Assembly: GCA_937898375.1 (NCBI GenBank)
Contig: CALEJX010000033.1
Location: forward strand, 1 to 9,622
Direction of reading: 5' to 3'
DNA: 9,622 nt
Source: an uncultured Ruminococcus sp.
GTDB lineage: Bacteria > Bacillota > Clostridia > Oscillospirales > Ruminococcaceae
The notes under the pieces were generated by a model that saw nothing but the letters and a program-made list of their open reading frames with translations, was not told where the DNA came from and did no database searches. Shown here in pieces: positions 1 through 6,290 of this stretch (within the stretch, counting starts at the first letter, position 1; each line of letters begins with the position of its first letter). Made by a program: the position numbers and the translations under genes.

Positions 1-576
1 CTCCCTACCGCATGGAAAAGACAGCCCAAGCCTTACGCCTGTTCTGTCTATTGCTTGTCCGCCCTTAAGATCACGGCTTCCGCCGATCTGAGTTATATTT
101 ATCAGCTTATCACTATCAGACTCGCACAAAAGAAGGTCTGTAGTGCCGCCGCTGACATGAAAAGCCGCAAAAGGCTTGTCGGAGCTGAGCATATCAAGCT
201 TTCCGCAGGAATAAAGCGCCGCAAGTATATGTCCCACCTGATGTGAAGTCTTTTCAAGGTCAGCCCCACAGGCAAGAGACACCGCTTGGGCAACATTTTC
301 TCCCACAAGGAAGCAAGGCATATACGACCCCTCTGCACACCTTGGCGCATAGGAATACCCCACCGCACCTATGTCATACTTTTTATCAAAAAGCTGTCGC
401 ATAAGCTCAGGAAGCTGTTTGGTATGATGAAACACAGCGTCAGATTGTCTTAGCCCACGCTCTCCCTGCTTGACAGGCAGAAGTTTTTTGCATGACCTGA
501 CGCTCATATCATCAGTATTTAACAGCGCACATGATGTGGTATAATTGCTTGTGTCTATTCCGAGTACAAAACTCAC
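1..576 (-). CDS. TsaD/Kae1-like paralog (O-sialoglycoprotein endopeptidase-like), 3' end outside window
   Basis: This is an open frame of 192 codons reading off the left edge, so the C-terminus is missing. It starts at a GTG (576) that overlaps the nusB stop (CAGTGA). A GAGG at 584-587, seven bases upstream, supports that start. The fold is the ASKHA ATPase type of TsaD: GIDTSNYTTS at residues 6-15 (phosphate-1 loop), YAPRCAEGSYMPCFLVG around 76-92, HQVGH at 112-116 (the HxxxH metal-binding motif) and SGGTTD at 142-147. IGGSRDLKGGQAIDRTG (164-180) aligns with the segment that in true TsaD reads roughly GETLDDAAGEAFDK. TsaD makes the t6A tRNA modification. This nusB-linked clostridial subfamily is a divergent paralog whose substrate is, to my knowledge, unproven. 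It may be the organism's second TsaD-like protein rather than TsaD itself. The family assignment is solid; the function is open. Confidence 0.88.
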   Translation of the reverse strand, partial: MSFVLGIDTSNYTTSCALLNTDDMSVRSCKKLLPVKQGERGLRQSDAVFHHTKQLPELMRQLFDKKYDIGAVGYSYAPRCAEGSYMPCFLVGENVAQAVSLACGADLEKTSHQVGHILAALYSCGKLDMLSSDKPFAAFHVSGGTTDLLLCESDSDKLINITQIGGSRDLKGGQAIDRTGVRLGLSFPCGRE

Positions 577-986
577 TGCTTTTCCTCTTGTTCCTTAGCA
601 AATGAGCCTAGCACACCGTTTACGAATGAAACGTCAGACTCAAGGGCATATTTGCCAGCAAGAGCTACAGCTTCGCTTATGGCAACGTTCACAGGAACGT
701 TCTCCTCATATAGTGCCTCGTAAATAGCAAGTCTGAGTATCGCAAGGTTTATCTTAGGTATTCTTTCGACAGTTCTCTTGTTGCTGAACTTGCTGATTAT
801 GCCGTCGATCTCGTCCTGCTTTTCGCAAACATTTTCCACAAGCTTTTTAACTTCGTCATTTACGATGATCTCGTTCACTTCCATGGCGGACATGAAAATA
901 TCGTCAAGCTCCTCGTCCTGTCTAAACAGTTTCTCAAATATCAGCAAAAATGCTGATTCTCTTATTTCACGCCTTTTAATTGGCAC
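573..986 (-). CDS. nusB: Transcription antitermination factor NusB
   Basis: This 137-residue protein has the normal length for NusB, an all-helical RNA-binding factor. NusB pairs with NusE (S10) on boxA RNA to promote antitermination, chiefly of rRNA operons. Typical family features are the basic N-terminus (MPIKRREIRESAFLLIFE), the RIPKINLAILRLAIYE helix at about residues 75-90, and the C-terminal VPVNVAISEAVALAGKY...FVNGVLG block at 97-127. The start codon is GTG, with AAGGAAG (994-1000) seven bases upstream. The gene lies 35 bases after the Asp23-family gene, and its stop overlaps the start of the TsaD-like gene. The three are therefore probably co-transcribed and the last pair translationally coupled. 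The order yqhY-nusB is conserved in many Firmicutes. Confidence 0.95.
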   Translation of the reverse strand: MPIKRREIRESAFLLIFEKLFRQDEELDDIFMSAMEVNEIIVNDEVKKLVENVCEKQDEIDGIISKFSNKRTVERIPKINLAILRLAIYEALYEENVPVNVAISEAVALAGKYALESDVSFVNGVLGSFAKEQEEKQ

Positions 987-1021
987 AAAAACACTTCCTT
1001 CATTTTATATTTGTCTGAGCC

Positions 1022-1378
1022 TTATTCCTTTTCCGAAAGGTCAACTCCACATATAGTAACATTTACCTTTGCAACAGTAAGTCCAAGCATATTCTGAACT
1101 GCGCTTTTTACTTTATCCTGTATCTCCTCGGCAACGGAAACTGCCTTAGCTCCACGGCAAAGTATTATTCCTATAGACACTGAAAGAACATCGTCAACAA
1201 GACCTATTCTGATATTGCCGAAATTTTCCTGTCTAAACCACAGCTGGCGTGGGGTCTTCATAACAGGAGCGATACCATGAACGCCCTCTACCTCATTAAC
1301 AGAGTTTGTAACGATCTGCGCTATAACGTCCTGACTTATGTGCAGGCTTTTTTCTACTTTCTTTGAAACATCATTCAT
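1022..1378 (-). CDS. yqhY: Asp23/Gls24 (YqhY) family envelope-stress/housekeeping protein
   Basis: This 118-residue soluble protein belongs to the Asp23/Gls24 family (DUF322). Supporting features are an N-terminal stretch (ISQDVIAQIVTNSVNEVEGVHGI, roughly residues 14-36), a central beta region (RIGLVDDVLSVSIGIILCRG) and the C-terminal helix-strand pattern (VAEEIQDKVKSAVQNMLGLTVAKVNVTI) typical of the family. In B. subtilis the ortholog yqhY sits just before nusB and has been linked to acetyl-CoA carboxylase control; whether that holds here is unknown. It starts at ATG (1378) with GGGAGG about eleven bases upstream, a slightly long spacing. It is the first gene after the sigma-A-like promoter at 1440-1468, so it probably leads a short operon with nusB and the TsaD-like gene. 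Confidence 0.9.
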   Translation of the reverse strand: MNDVSKKVEKSLHISQDVIAQIVTNSVNEVEGVHGIAPVMKTPRQLWFRQENFGNIRIGLVDDVLSVSIGIILCRGAKAVSVAEEIQDKVKSAVQNMLGLTVAKVNVTICGVDLSEKE

Positions 1379-1409
1379 ATTTATCCGAGCCTCCCTTTTT
1401 AGATATAAA

Positions 1410-1488
1410 AAAGAAATCCTTCAATCTATACTTACAATTATTATAGCATAAAACTCAATAGGTTACAAGTATTTTGAAGGATTTTTTT
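1410..1488 (-). terminator. Long inverted repeat after spoIIIAH, possible weak Rho-independent terminator
   Basis: Bases 1410-1424 pair with 1474-1488 (15 pairs, one of them G-T), and 1428-1433 pair with 1467-1472 after a small internal loop. About 33 bases remain as the apical loop. On the minus strand the downstream arm runs into a T-rich tract (GGATTTCTTTTTTA), as in an intrinsic terminator. The first base of the stem lies 15 bases past the spoIIIAH stop. The stem is AT-rich and the loop is large, so termination may be inefficient. The + strand copy also ends in a T run, but no plus-strand gene ends here. Confidence 0.45.
1440..1468 (-). promoter_or_regulatory. Sigma-A-type promoter for yqhY-nusB operon
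   Basis: On the minus strand the -35 is TTGTAA (1463-1468) and the -10 is a perfect TATAAT (1440-1445). A 17-base spacer separates them, and TGC immediately precedes the -10 (extended -10). Transcription would start near 1433, giving a leader of roughly 55 bases before the ATG at 1378. The promoter lies inside the inverted repeat at 1410-1488. It would give the housekeeping genes expression independent of the sporulation operon upstream. Confidence 0.75.
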
Positions 1489-1503
1489 ATTTGCTGACAA
1501 ATT

Positions 1504-2046
1504 TTATTCTACATCATAAATTCTGATGTTTTCATTTGCAACTGAAACTTCGCTGAGCAAGATATCTTTTATCTGAGCCGCTTCACTTGCAACAAGCCCG
1601 TCGCTGTCGGTCTTAACAACGATATTTGCGTTGTCGCCGTCAAGATAAACAACACAGTCCTCAAAGCCTGCTGCTTTTACAAGGGTTTCTATCTTGCTCT
1701 CCGACTCCATGAGCCCTGTCATGGCTGAAGCTTCCTCTTCGGCGACTTTCTTTTCTTCATCTGTGGAATCGCCGCCGTTCATTATATTCTTTAAAGTTTC
1801 TACCGCCTCGTCCCTTGAATTCATTCTGTCTATTCTTGCCTGTGCGAAATAATCCGAAGCGCTGTCAGTGCTTACGAGCTGTGCGTCGCCGTAATTCACG
1901 CTCTGACTTTTCACAACATCTGTCGCCTTTATCTTGCCGTCTGAGGTCGATACTGCATAATTTATGTATACTGCAAGACCCAGTATCAGCGTCATTCCTG
2001 CAAGGATTATCTGCTTTTTGCCTATTATCATGGTCGGTTTTTTCAT
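1504..2046 (-). CDS. spoIIIAH: Stage III sporulation protein AH
   Basis: This 180-residue protein has a basic N-terminus, a single membrane helix (about residues 11-30) and a long extracytoplasmic region ending in a YscJ/FliF-like ring-building domain (about 105-180, ...AGFEDCVVYLDGDNANIVVK...). In B. subtilis, SpoIIIAH from the mother cell binds forespore SpoIIQ across the intermembrane space and forms the ring of the SpoIIIA-SpoIIQ channel. The middle (about 70-108) is acidic and probably helical or coiled. At 180 residues it is shorter than the B. subtilis protein (about 218). The ATG at 2046 is preceded by GAGG at eight bases. It is the last gene of the spoIIIA cluster, 18 bases after spoIIIAG. 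Confidence 0.93.
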   Translation of the reverse strand: MKKPTMIIGKKQIILAGMTLILGLAVYINYAVSTSDGKIKATDVVKSQSVNYGDAQLVSTDSASDYFAQARIDRMNSRDEAVETLKNIMNGGDSTDEEKKVAEEEASAMTGLMESESKIETLVKAAGFEDCVVYLDGDNANIVVKTDSDGLVASEAAQIKDILLSEVSVANENIRIYDVE

Positions 2047-2064
2047 CTTTATTACCTCTTTCTG

Positions 2065-2616
2065 TTATTTTCTGCCCTCAACGCAGATCTTACTGCTTGA
2101 TATGCCTAGTGCTGTCGAAACTGCTTTAAGTACACGCTCATTTACCTTTATGTCTCCACCTCCCTCGCAGACAATGACAACGCCGCATATCTGCGGTTTT
2201 ATTATTTTTCTGACCAATGCCTCCTTTTTGCCGTCATTGTCAGTTATTACTATCTCATTTTCATATCTGTCGCTTGTTCTGTCGCCATTGTTGTCAGTGC
2301 TTTTGTTAAGGTTTTCGGCATAAACATATTCAGTAGTACCCTCCACTGTCACCATTACTTCGCACTCCCCAACTCCCCTGACCTGTGAAAGAACGTCTTT
2401 AAGCTCTTTTTCTATCTGCTTTTTGTAGCTGTCTGTATCATCAGCGGCAACTCTTTCTGTGGGAACGCTTTTGCTCTCTGCCGTATTTTTAGCCGGAAAC
2501 ATTTCAGAAAGTAAGATAAGCAATATCCCTACTATACCCACCGCTATCACTATCTTTGTTTTCATAGGTAGCTTTTTAAGAGCCCTTATTTTCCCCTCAA
2601 CTTTACTTTTCAGCAA
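2065..2616 (-). CDS. spoIIIAG: Stage III sporulation protein AG
   Basis: This 183-residue protein has a cationic N-terminus and one membrane helix (about 21-39), followed by an extracytoplasmic domain. The C-terminal ring-building part carries the typical KPQICGVVIVCEGGGD motif followed by KVNERVLKAVSTALGISSSKI. SpoIIIAG forms a large ring in the intermembrane space as part of the SpoIIIA-SpoIIQ channel. It is shorter than the B. subtilis protein (about 229). The start codon is TTG (2616). A perfect AGGAGG at 2625-2630, eight bases upstream and lying within the last codons of spoIIIAF, fixes it. Only three bases separate it from the spoIIIAF stop, so coupled translation is likely. Confidence 0.94.
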   Translation of the reverse strand: MLKSKVEGKIRALKKLPMKTKIVIAVGIVGILLILLSEMFPAKNTAESKSVPTERVAADDTDSYKKQIEKELKDVLSQVRGVGECEVMVTVEGTTEYVYAENLNKSTDNNGDRTSDRYENEIVITDNDGKKEALVRKIIKPQICGVVIVCEGGGDIKVNERVLKAVSTALGISSSKICVEGRK

Positions 2617-2619
2617 TGT

Positions 2620-3090
2620 TTATTCCTCCTGCACGATAACTTGGGTTTCAGGCAGATCTTCTGCTATAAGCTTTTCAACAAGCTCTCTGTCGCTTGTCTT
2701 AGTCAGATATACCCTTACCGCTGTTATCTCTATTTCATTATATTCATTTATGTCCGTGGTTATGTCCACCCTGACATTTTCTATGCCATTTTTATTCAGC
2801 TTATCCCGAAAATATTCTTCAAGCCTGCTTTCGGATTCGGACAGATAATAAAGCTCCGCCGCCGTTGAAACGCCGTCAAACTCTGGCAGATCAGAAAGAT
2901 CTGTATATTCGCTGAGGGTGACTTTGAATCCATGCCCCATTACAGGCGTTATGACCGCAAGCAAAAGTATCACTGCAAGCACTGATCTAAGCTGTTTTTT
3001 TAAAGTTCCCTCAGGTGCGGCGATATCCGTTAGAGAAGTTATCACGCCTATTATGCAGGCTGTAAATATCACTGCTTTAACTGTATTCAT
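2620..3090 (-). CDS. spoIIIAF: Stage III sporulation protein AF
   Basis: This 156-residue protein has two N-terminal membrane helices (about residues 4-22 and 36-53) separated by a short loop (TDIAAPEGTLKKQ), the hallmark layout of SpoIIIAF. A predicted extracytoplasmic alpha/beta domain (about 90-156) with a ring-building-like pattern follows. It belongs to the mother-cell SpoIIIA complex. The ATG at 3090 follows GGAG at six bases, and that GGAG lies inside the end of spoIIIAE. Only one base separates it from the spoIIIAE stop, so the two are probably translationally coupled. The B. subtilis protein is longer (about 206 residues); the shortening is in the soluble part. Confidence 0.92.
   Translation of the reverse strand: MNTVKAVIFTACIIGVITSLTDIAAPEGTLKKQLRSVLAVILLLAVITPVMGHGFKVTLSEYTDLSDLPEFDGVSTAAELYYLSESESRLEEYFRDKLNKNGIENVRVDITTDINEYNEIEITAVRVYLTKTSDRELVEKLIAEDLPETQVIVQEE
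2625..2630 (-). promoter_or_regulatory. Ribosome binding site that sets the TTG start of spoIIIAG
   Basis: A perfect AGGAGG lies inside the final Gln-Glu-Glu codons of spoIIIAF, eight bases before the TTG at 2616. No ATG sits at suitable spacing, so this site decides the unusual start codon. Confidence 0.85.
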
Positions 3091-3091
3091 T

Positions 3092-4231
3092 TTAAACTCC
3101 TGTGTTCATAGCTGTCATTATGACGACGGAGGTCGAGATAACGAACATTATAGAATAAGCTGCAAGAATGCTGACGCCGATCGATAAAACTGAATTTATG
3201 CTTTTAAGAAGTCCGCCGCTACTGCTTATGCCAAAAATATCGTTTATGGTCGCACCTATCCACACTGCAAGCTTTACTGCAAGAAGCGTAAGCAAAGGTT
3301 TTGCAACTATCACAGCCATTATTATAACGCCTATCACGCCGACGCTTGTTCTTATTACGCCTATACTTCCCTTTACCGCTGAATAAGCTTCTGATACTGA
3401 GCCGCCTATGACGGGTATAAAGCTTGAAGCCGCAAATTTTACGGCTCTTGCAGAAAGATTGTCAGCCGCCGCTCCTGCAAAACTTTGGATCGATAACAGC
3501 CCTGTAAAAAGGGTCATCACAATGCCAAGCACCCATATGACCAGCTTTTTCACCGACTCTGCAAGACTTCCAAGGTCAAGAGATGGGTTTATTGCAGAAA
3601 CAAGGGTCACTGCAAGCACTGCCGACAAAAATGGCACAAGTATCTTATCCGCCAATATGCCAGCGCTTTCGCATATTATCAGCATAACACCGTAATATCC
3701 TGCGCCTGCCGCCGCACTGCCCCCTGCTGTTGCCACGCTTGAAAATATGGGTATGTATGACATCATAAAGCTGTTCATCTGTTCCATAGAAGTCTTTACA
3801 GAATAAAGACTGTCAGTGACAGTGTCGCTTATAACAAGCACTGTAGTCAAAACGCATATGAGAGTGAACACCTTGTCCACTGTACCCTCGGCTGACATTG
3901 ACCTCACCAGCACGCAAAGCATAGCAGCGGCTGTTATTTTTCCAAGCATTATAAGGGGGCTTCGCAAAGCGGCGGTAAAGTTTTCAAAAATATGCTTTAT
4001 CACATCAGAAGCGCTTATATTTGCTGCAGAAGACGGATCTTCCAAAGTAATGTTATTATCTTCAAGTACTGTTTTTACATCTTCATCACCCTCAAAAGAC
4101 AGCCCCTCGTTTATTTCACTTATGAGCCTGTCATAGTATTCGTTGTTCTGTTCCTCGCTGTCTGCATATACTCCCTGCGGCGAAAACATGACCGCAAGGA
4201 ATATAATAACAGCGGCAATTATTTTTTTCAT
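3092..4231 (-). CDS. spoIIIAE: Stage III sporulation protein AE
   Basis: This 379-residue polytopic membrane protein is close in length to B. subtilis SpoIIIAE (about 399). It begins with a signal peptide (residues 1-23, ending FSPQGVYADS), then an acidic extracytoplasmic segment to about residue 90. Several hydrophobic helices follow, around 95-111, 120-138, 178-215 (two), 229-250, 294-312, 313-330 and 345-372. Small-residue-rich stretches such as GGSAAAGAGYYG (170-181) and the ARAVKFAASSFIPVIGGSVSEA block (261-282) are characteristic. It is the largest membrane component of the SpoIIIA channel, and its membrane fold has been compared with permease-like proteins. ATG at 4231 has AGGA seven bases upstream; nine bases separate it from spoIIIAD. 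Confidence 0.95.
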   Translation of the reverse strand: MKKIIAAVIIFLAVMFSPQGVYADSEEQNNEYYDRLISEINEGLSFEGDEDVKTVLEDNNITLEDPSSAANISASDVIKHIFENFTAALRSPLIMLGKITAAAMLCVLVRSMSAEGTVDKVFTLICVLTTVLVISDTVTDSLYSVKTSMEQMNSFMMSYIPIFSSVATAGGSAAAGAGYYGVMLIICESAGILADKILVPFLSAVLAVTLVSAINPSLDLGSLAESVKKLVIWVLGIVMTLFTGLLSIQSFAGAAADNLSARAVKFAASSFIPVIGGSVSEAYSAVKGSIGVIRTSVGVIGVIIMAVIVAKPLLTLLAVKLAVWIGATINDIFGISSSGGLLKSINSVLSIGVSILAAYSIMFVISTSVVIMTAMNTGV

Positions 4232-4240
4232 ATGTATATC

Positions 4241-4627
4241 CTATATAAGCAGTGCTTTTACTATTTCTACAAACGCTTTGAAAAGCGGCAGCGATACAGA
4301 AAGCATTGCAAGCTTTCCTGCCAATGTGACCTGAGACGCAAGTGCGTTTTCTCCGCAGTCTTTGCAGTAATCGGAAGCAAGCTGTACGATATAGCATATG
4401 CCAAGGGACTTGAACAGTATGGAAAGATACATATCGTCAATACCTGACAGTGTGAAAAGGTCCTCAAAAACAGAGATAAGGTCTTTCACAAATGCCACAG
4501 AATGAAAAAGCACCACTGCCGCCGCCGCAAGCACAGCCGCATATTTTATCTCACGGCTGTCTTTCTCAATGGCTTTGCACACTATAGTTGAGAAAATACA
4601 AAAGCACGCTATTGTAAATATTTTCAT
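4241..4627 (-). CDS. spoIIIAD: Stage III sporulation protein AD
   Basis: This 128-residue membrane protein is almost the B. subtilis length (about 133). It has about four hydrophobic segments, near residues 2-18, 29-48, 66-84 and 100-126. The signature ASDYCKDCGENALASQVTLAGK (about 84-105) is typical of SpoIIIAD. With SpoIIIAC it is a small integral membrane part of the channel; both resemble each other and may have arisen by duplication. Its ATG overlaps the spoIIIAC stop by one base (TAATG), and no good Shine-Dalgarno is seen, so its translation probably depends on re-initiation after spoIIIAC. Confidence 0.94.
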   Translation of the reverse strand: MKIFTIACFCIFSTIVCKAIEKDSREIKYAAVLAAAAVVLFHSVAFVKDLISVFEDLFTLSGIDDMYLSILFKSLGICYIVQLASDYCKDCGENALASQVTLAGKLAMLSVSLPLFKAFVEIVKALLI

Positions 4628-4824
4628 TAATACAATCCAAACACTTCTTTTATCGTTTCAAACAGATTTCCGATCTGCCTAACTATCATAAGCAGAACGA
4701 CAATAAGCCCTGCAAGAGTTGTCATCATTGCCTGCTCGTCACGCTCCGCTCGTTTCAGCAAGAGATTAAGCACGGCAACGATAATTCCTATGGCGGCGAT
4801 TTTGAAAATGAGATCTATATCCAT
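4627..4824 (-). CDS. spoIIIAC: Stage III sporulation protein AC
   Basis: This 65-residue protein (B. subtilis about 68) has two membrane helices, near residues 5-24 and 33-50, joined by the charged loop KRAERDEQA. That loop and the NLLLKRAERDE pattern are typical of SpoIIIAC. It is an integral membrane component of the SpoIIIA complex in the mother-cell membrane. ATG at 4824 has AAGGGA about ten bases upstream. The 40-base gap to spoIIIAB is the widest within the operon; I see no terminator in it. Confidence 0.94.
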   Translation of the reverse strand: MDIDLIFKIAAIGIIVAVLNLLLKRAERDEQAMMTTLAGLIVVLLMIVRQIGNLFETIKEVFGLY

Positions 4825-4864
4825 AAAATTATGTTCCCTTCATTATGGTTATCCTTTGCTATGG

Positions 4865-5353
4865 CTATATTAGCAGAATAGCGATAAAAGCTCCGCTGAG
4901 AACGCCCAAAGCCCTGCATAGCCGCACCTGCGAGGTGAAATTCTCTGAAAGTCTGCTTATCTGCTCGTCAAGTGTGGCAAGGCTCATGGAAATGTATGCA
5001 AGCTGTCCGTTTGTGTCTGTTGTGCCGAGTTTTTCAAAAAAATCTATGGCTGTCTGCCTGCTTTCATTGTCAAAAAGTTTTGACTTATGTATCTCCTCAG
5101 TTATTCTTCTGCGTACATCTGGCGAAGATGTATCTTGTGACAAAAATGTAAAGTCAAAATAATCTTTCTGAGAGCTTAATTTTGAAATGATCTCCCCGAA
5201 AGTCATTCCGCCCTCAACCATTGCCCGTGTTTCAAATATCAGCCGTCTGAGAAGCTTGAGATATTTCATCTGCCGTATCTTATCCGCCGCCATTGCACAG
5301 CCCATTTGTGTGCAGGCGGCTATTATCAGCACACAGCCTATAAGCTTTATCAT
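4865..5353 (-). CDS. spoIIIAB: Stage III sporulation protein AB
   Basis: This is a 162-residue protein if it starts at the ATG at 5353, close to B. subtilis (about 171). The frame stays open upstream to 5428, but that part overlaps spoIIIAA and its residues are not membrane-like. The 5353 start has AGGAG six bases upstream and gives the expected N-terminal membrane helix (MIKLIGCVLIIAACTQMGCA). The soluble helical middle resembles a GspF-like (type II secretion/type IV pilus) domain, with LRRLIFETRAMVEGGMTF at about 35-52. A C-terminal helix (about 147-162) ends the protein. It probably links the SpoIIIAA ATPase to the membrane parts. The start lies one base past the spoIIIAA stop. Confidence 0.93.
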   Translation of the reverse strand: MIKLIGCVLIIAACTQMGCAMAADKIRQMKYLKLLRRLIFETRAMVEGGMTFGEIISKLSSQKDYFDFTFLSQDTSSPDVRRRITEEIHKSKLFDNESRQTAIDFFEKLGTTDTNGQLAYISMSLATLDEQISRLSENFTSQVRLCRALGVLSGAFIAILLI

Positions 5354-5354
5354 T

Positions 5355-6290
5355 TCATGCTCCTGTTTTGGTGAATGATACCAGCCTGCCGCACATTGTT
5401 CCTGTGCCAAGCGCTGCAAGCGCATCAAAAGCTTTGTCTTTTATGAGTTTTGAGATATAACGCCGTTTTTTCAGTTCTTCAAGGCTTGAAGCATGGCATG
5501 AAGCGATAAGCTTTACACCAGAGTTGAGCGCATACTGCAAAGCTTCATTGTCCTCGGAAGAACCTATCTCGTCACATATGAGTATTTGCGGCGACATGAC
5601 CTTGACAGCTGTCATTATGCCCTCATACTTGTTGTAGGAATTAAACACGTCCGTCATTGCGCCTATAAGATTTTGCGGCTCACCTGCCACTGTTGCGGCA
5701 AACTCGTTTCGCTCGTCTATAAGCGCAACACGCCAGCGTTCACCAAGCTTTCTTGCAAGGTCACGAAGTATTGTGGTCTTTCCTCCCGAGGGTGGCGAAG
5801 CTATAAGCAGGCTCGTGGGCTTGTCTGAAAAGCATTTTGCATATATATCGTCTGAGCTGCCTATCATTTCACGGGCTATCCTTATATTAAGAGAAGATAT
5901 GTTTTTTACCGACTCCACAGCATATCCTTTTGCAGGGTCAAGAACGGCAGTTCCGCAGAAGCCTACTCTGCACCCTCCTGAAACTGTTATATAGCCCCTC
6001 GCTATCTCTCTGTGAAAACTGTGAAGTGAATTTTGAAAGGCTCTCTGATAGATAGTTTCGATATCTTCTGATGTTACCTCAACGCTGTCACCGATATTAT
6101 TCATGAGCCTGCCATAATCATTGACAAAATACTCTTTTGAGAATATGGTAACAGACAGCCGTCTGCCCCTGCGAAGCCTTATTTCCTGTATCCTGTCACG
6201 CTCTATTTCAGGAACTGACATAAGTGCTCCCCTTATGCGAGGGGTGAGCAGTTCGTAAACGTATTTTATCTTGCTGACTTCTCTTATCAT
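5355..6290 (-). CDS. spoIIIAA: Stage III sporulation protein AA, secretion-type ATPase
   Basis: This 311-residue cytosolic ATPase is related to type II/IV secretion ATPases and is the proposed motor of the SpoIIIA channel. The N-terminal domain ends with the conserved GYITVSGGCRVGFCGTAV (99-116). Walker A is SPPSGGKTT (165-173), where the first Gly of GxxxxGKT is Ser165. IDERNE (191-196) is the Asp-box-like acidic motif and ILICDEIG (236-243) is Walker B. ASCHA (263-267) is the His-containing motif seen in this family. ATG at 6290 follows AGGAG at nine bases. It heads the spoIIIA operon; in B. subtilis that operon is read by sigma-E in the mother cell. I could not see a convincing sigma-E promoter in the 222-base intergenic region upstream. 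Confidence 0.95.
   Translation of the reverse strand: MIREVSKIKYVYELLTPRIRGALMSVPEIERDRIQEIRLRRGRRLSVTIFSKEYFVNDYGRLMNNIGDSVEVTSEDIETIYQRAFQNSLHSFHREIARGYITVSGGCRVGFCGTAVLDPAKGYAVESVKNISSLNIRIAREMIGSSDDIYAKCFSDKPTSLLIASPPSGGKTTILRDLARKLGERWRVALIDERNEFAATVAGEPQNLIGAMTDVFNSYNKYEGIMTAVKVMSPQILICDEIGSSEDNEALQYALNSGVKLIASCHASSLEELKKRRYISKLIKDKAFDALAALGTGTMCGRLVSFTKTGA

Noticed and set aside
102..368. Minus-strand 88-codon frame inside the left-edge gene
   Set aside because: It is a different frame of the TsaD-like gene, which has clear family motifs; this frame has none and no ribosome binding site.
3408..4136. Several plus-strand open frames under spoIIIAE
   Set aside because: They mirror the low-stop reverse frames of a Ser/Ala/Val-rich membrane protein and show no domain or start signal.
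5354..5428. Longer spoIIIAB with 25 extra N-terminal residues
   Set aside because: The extension overlaps spoIIIAA, is polar where a membrane helix is expected at the N-terminus, and the ATG at 5353 has a good ribosome binding site.
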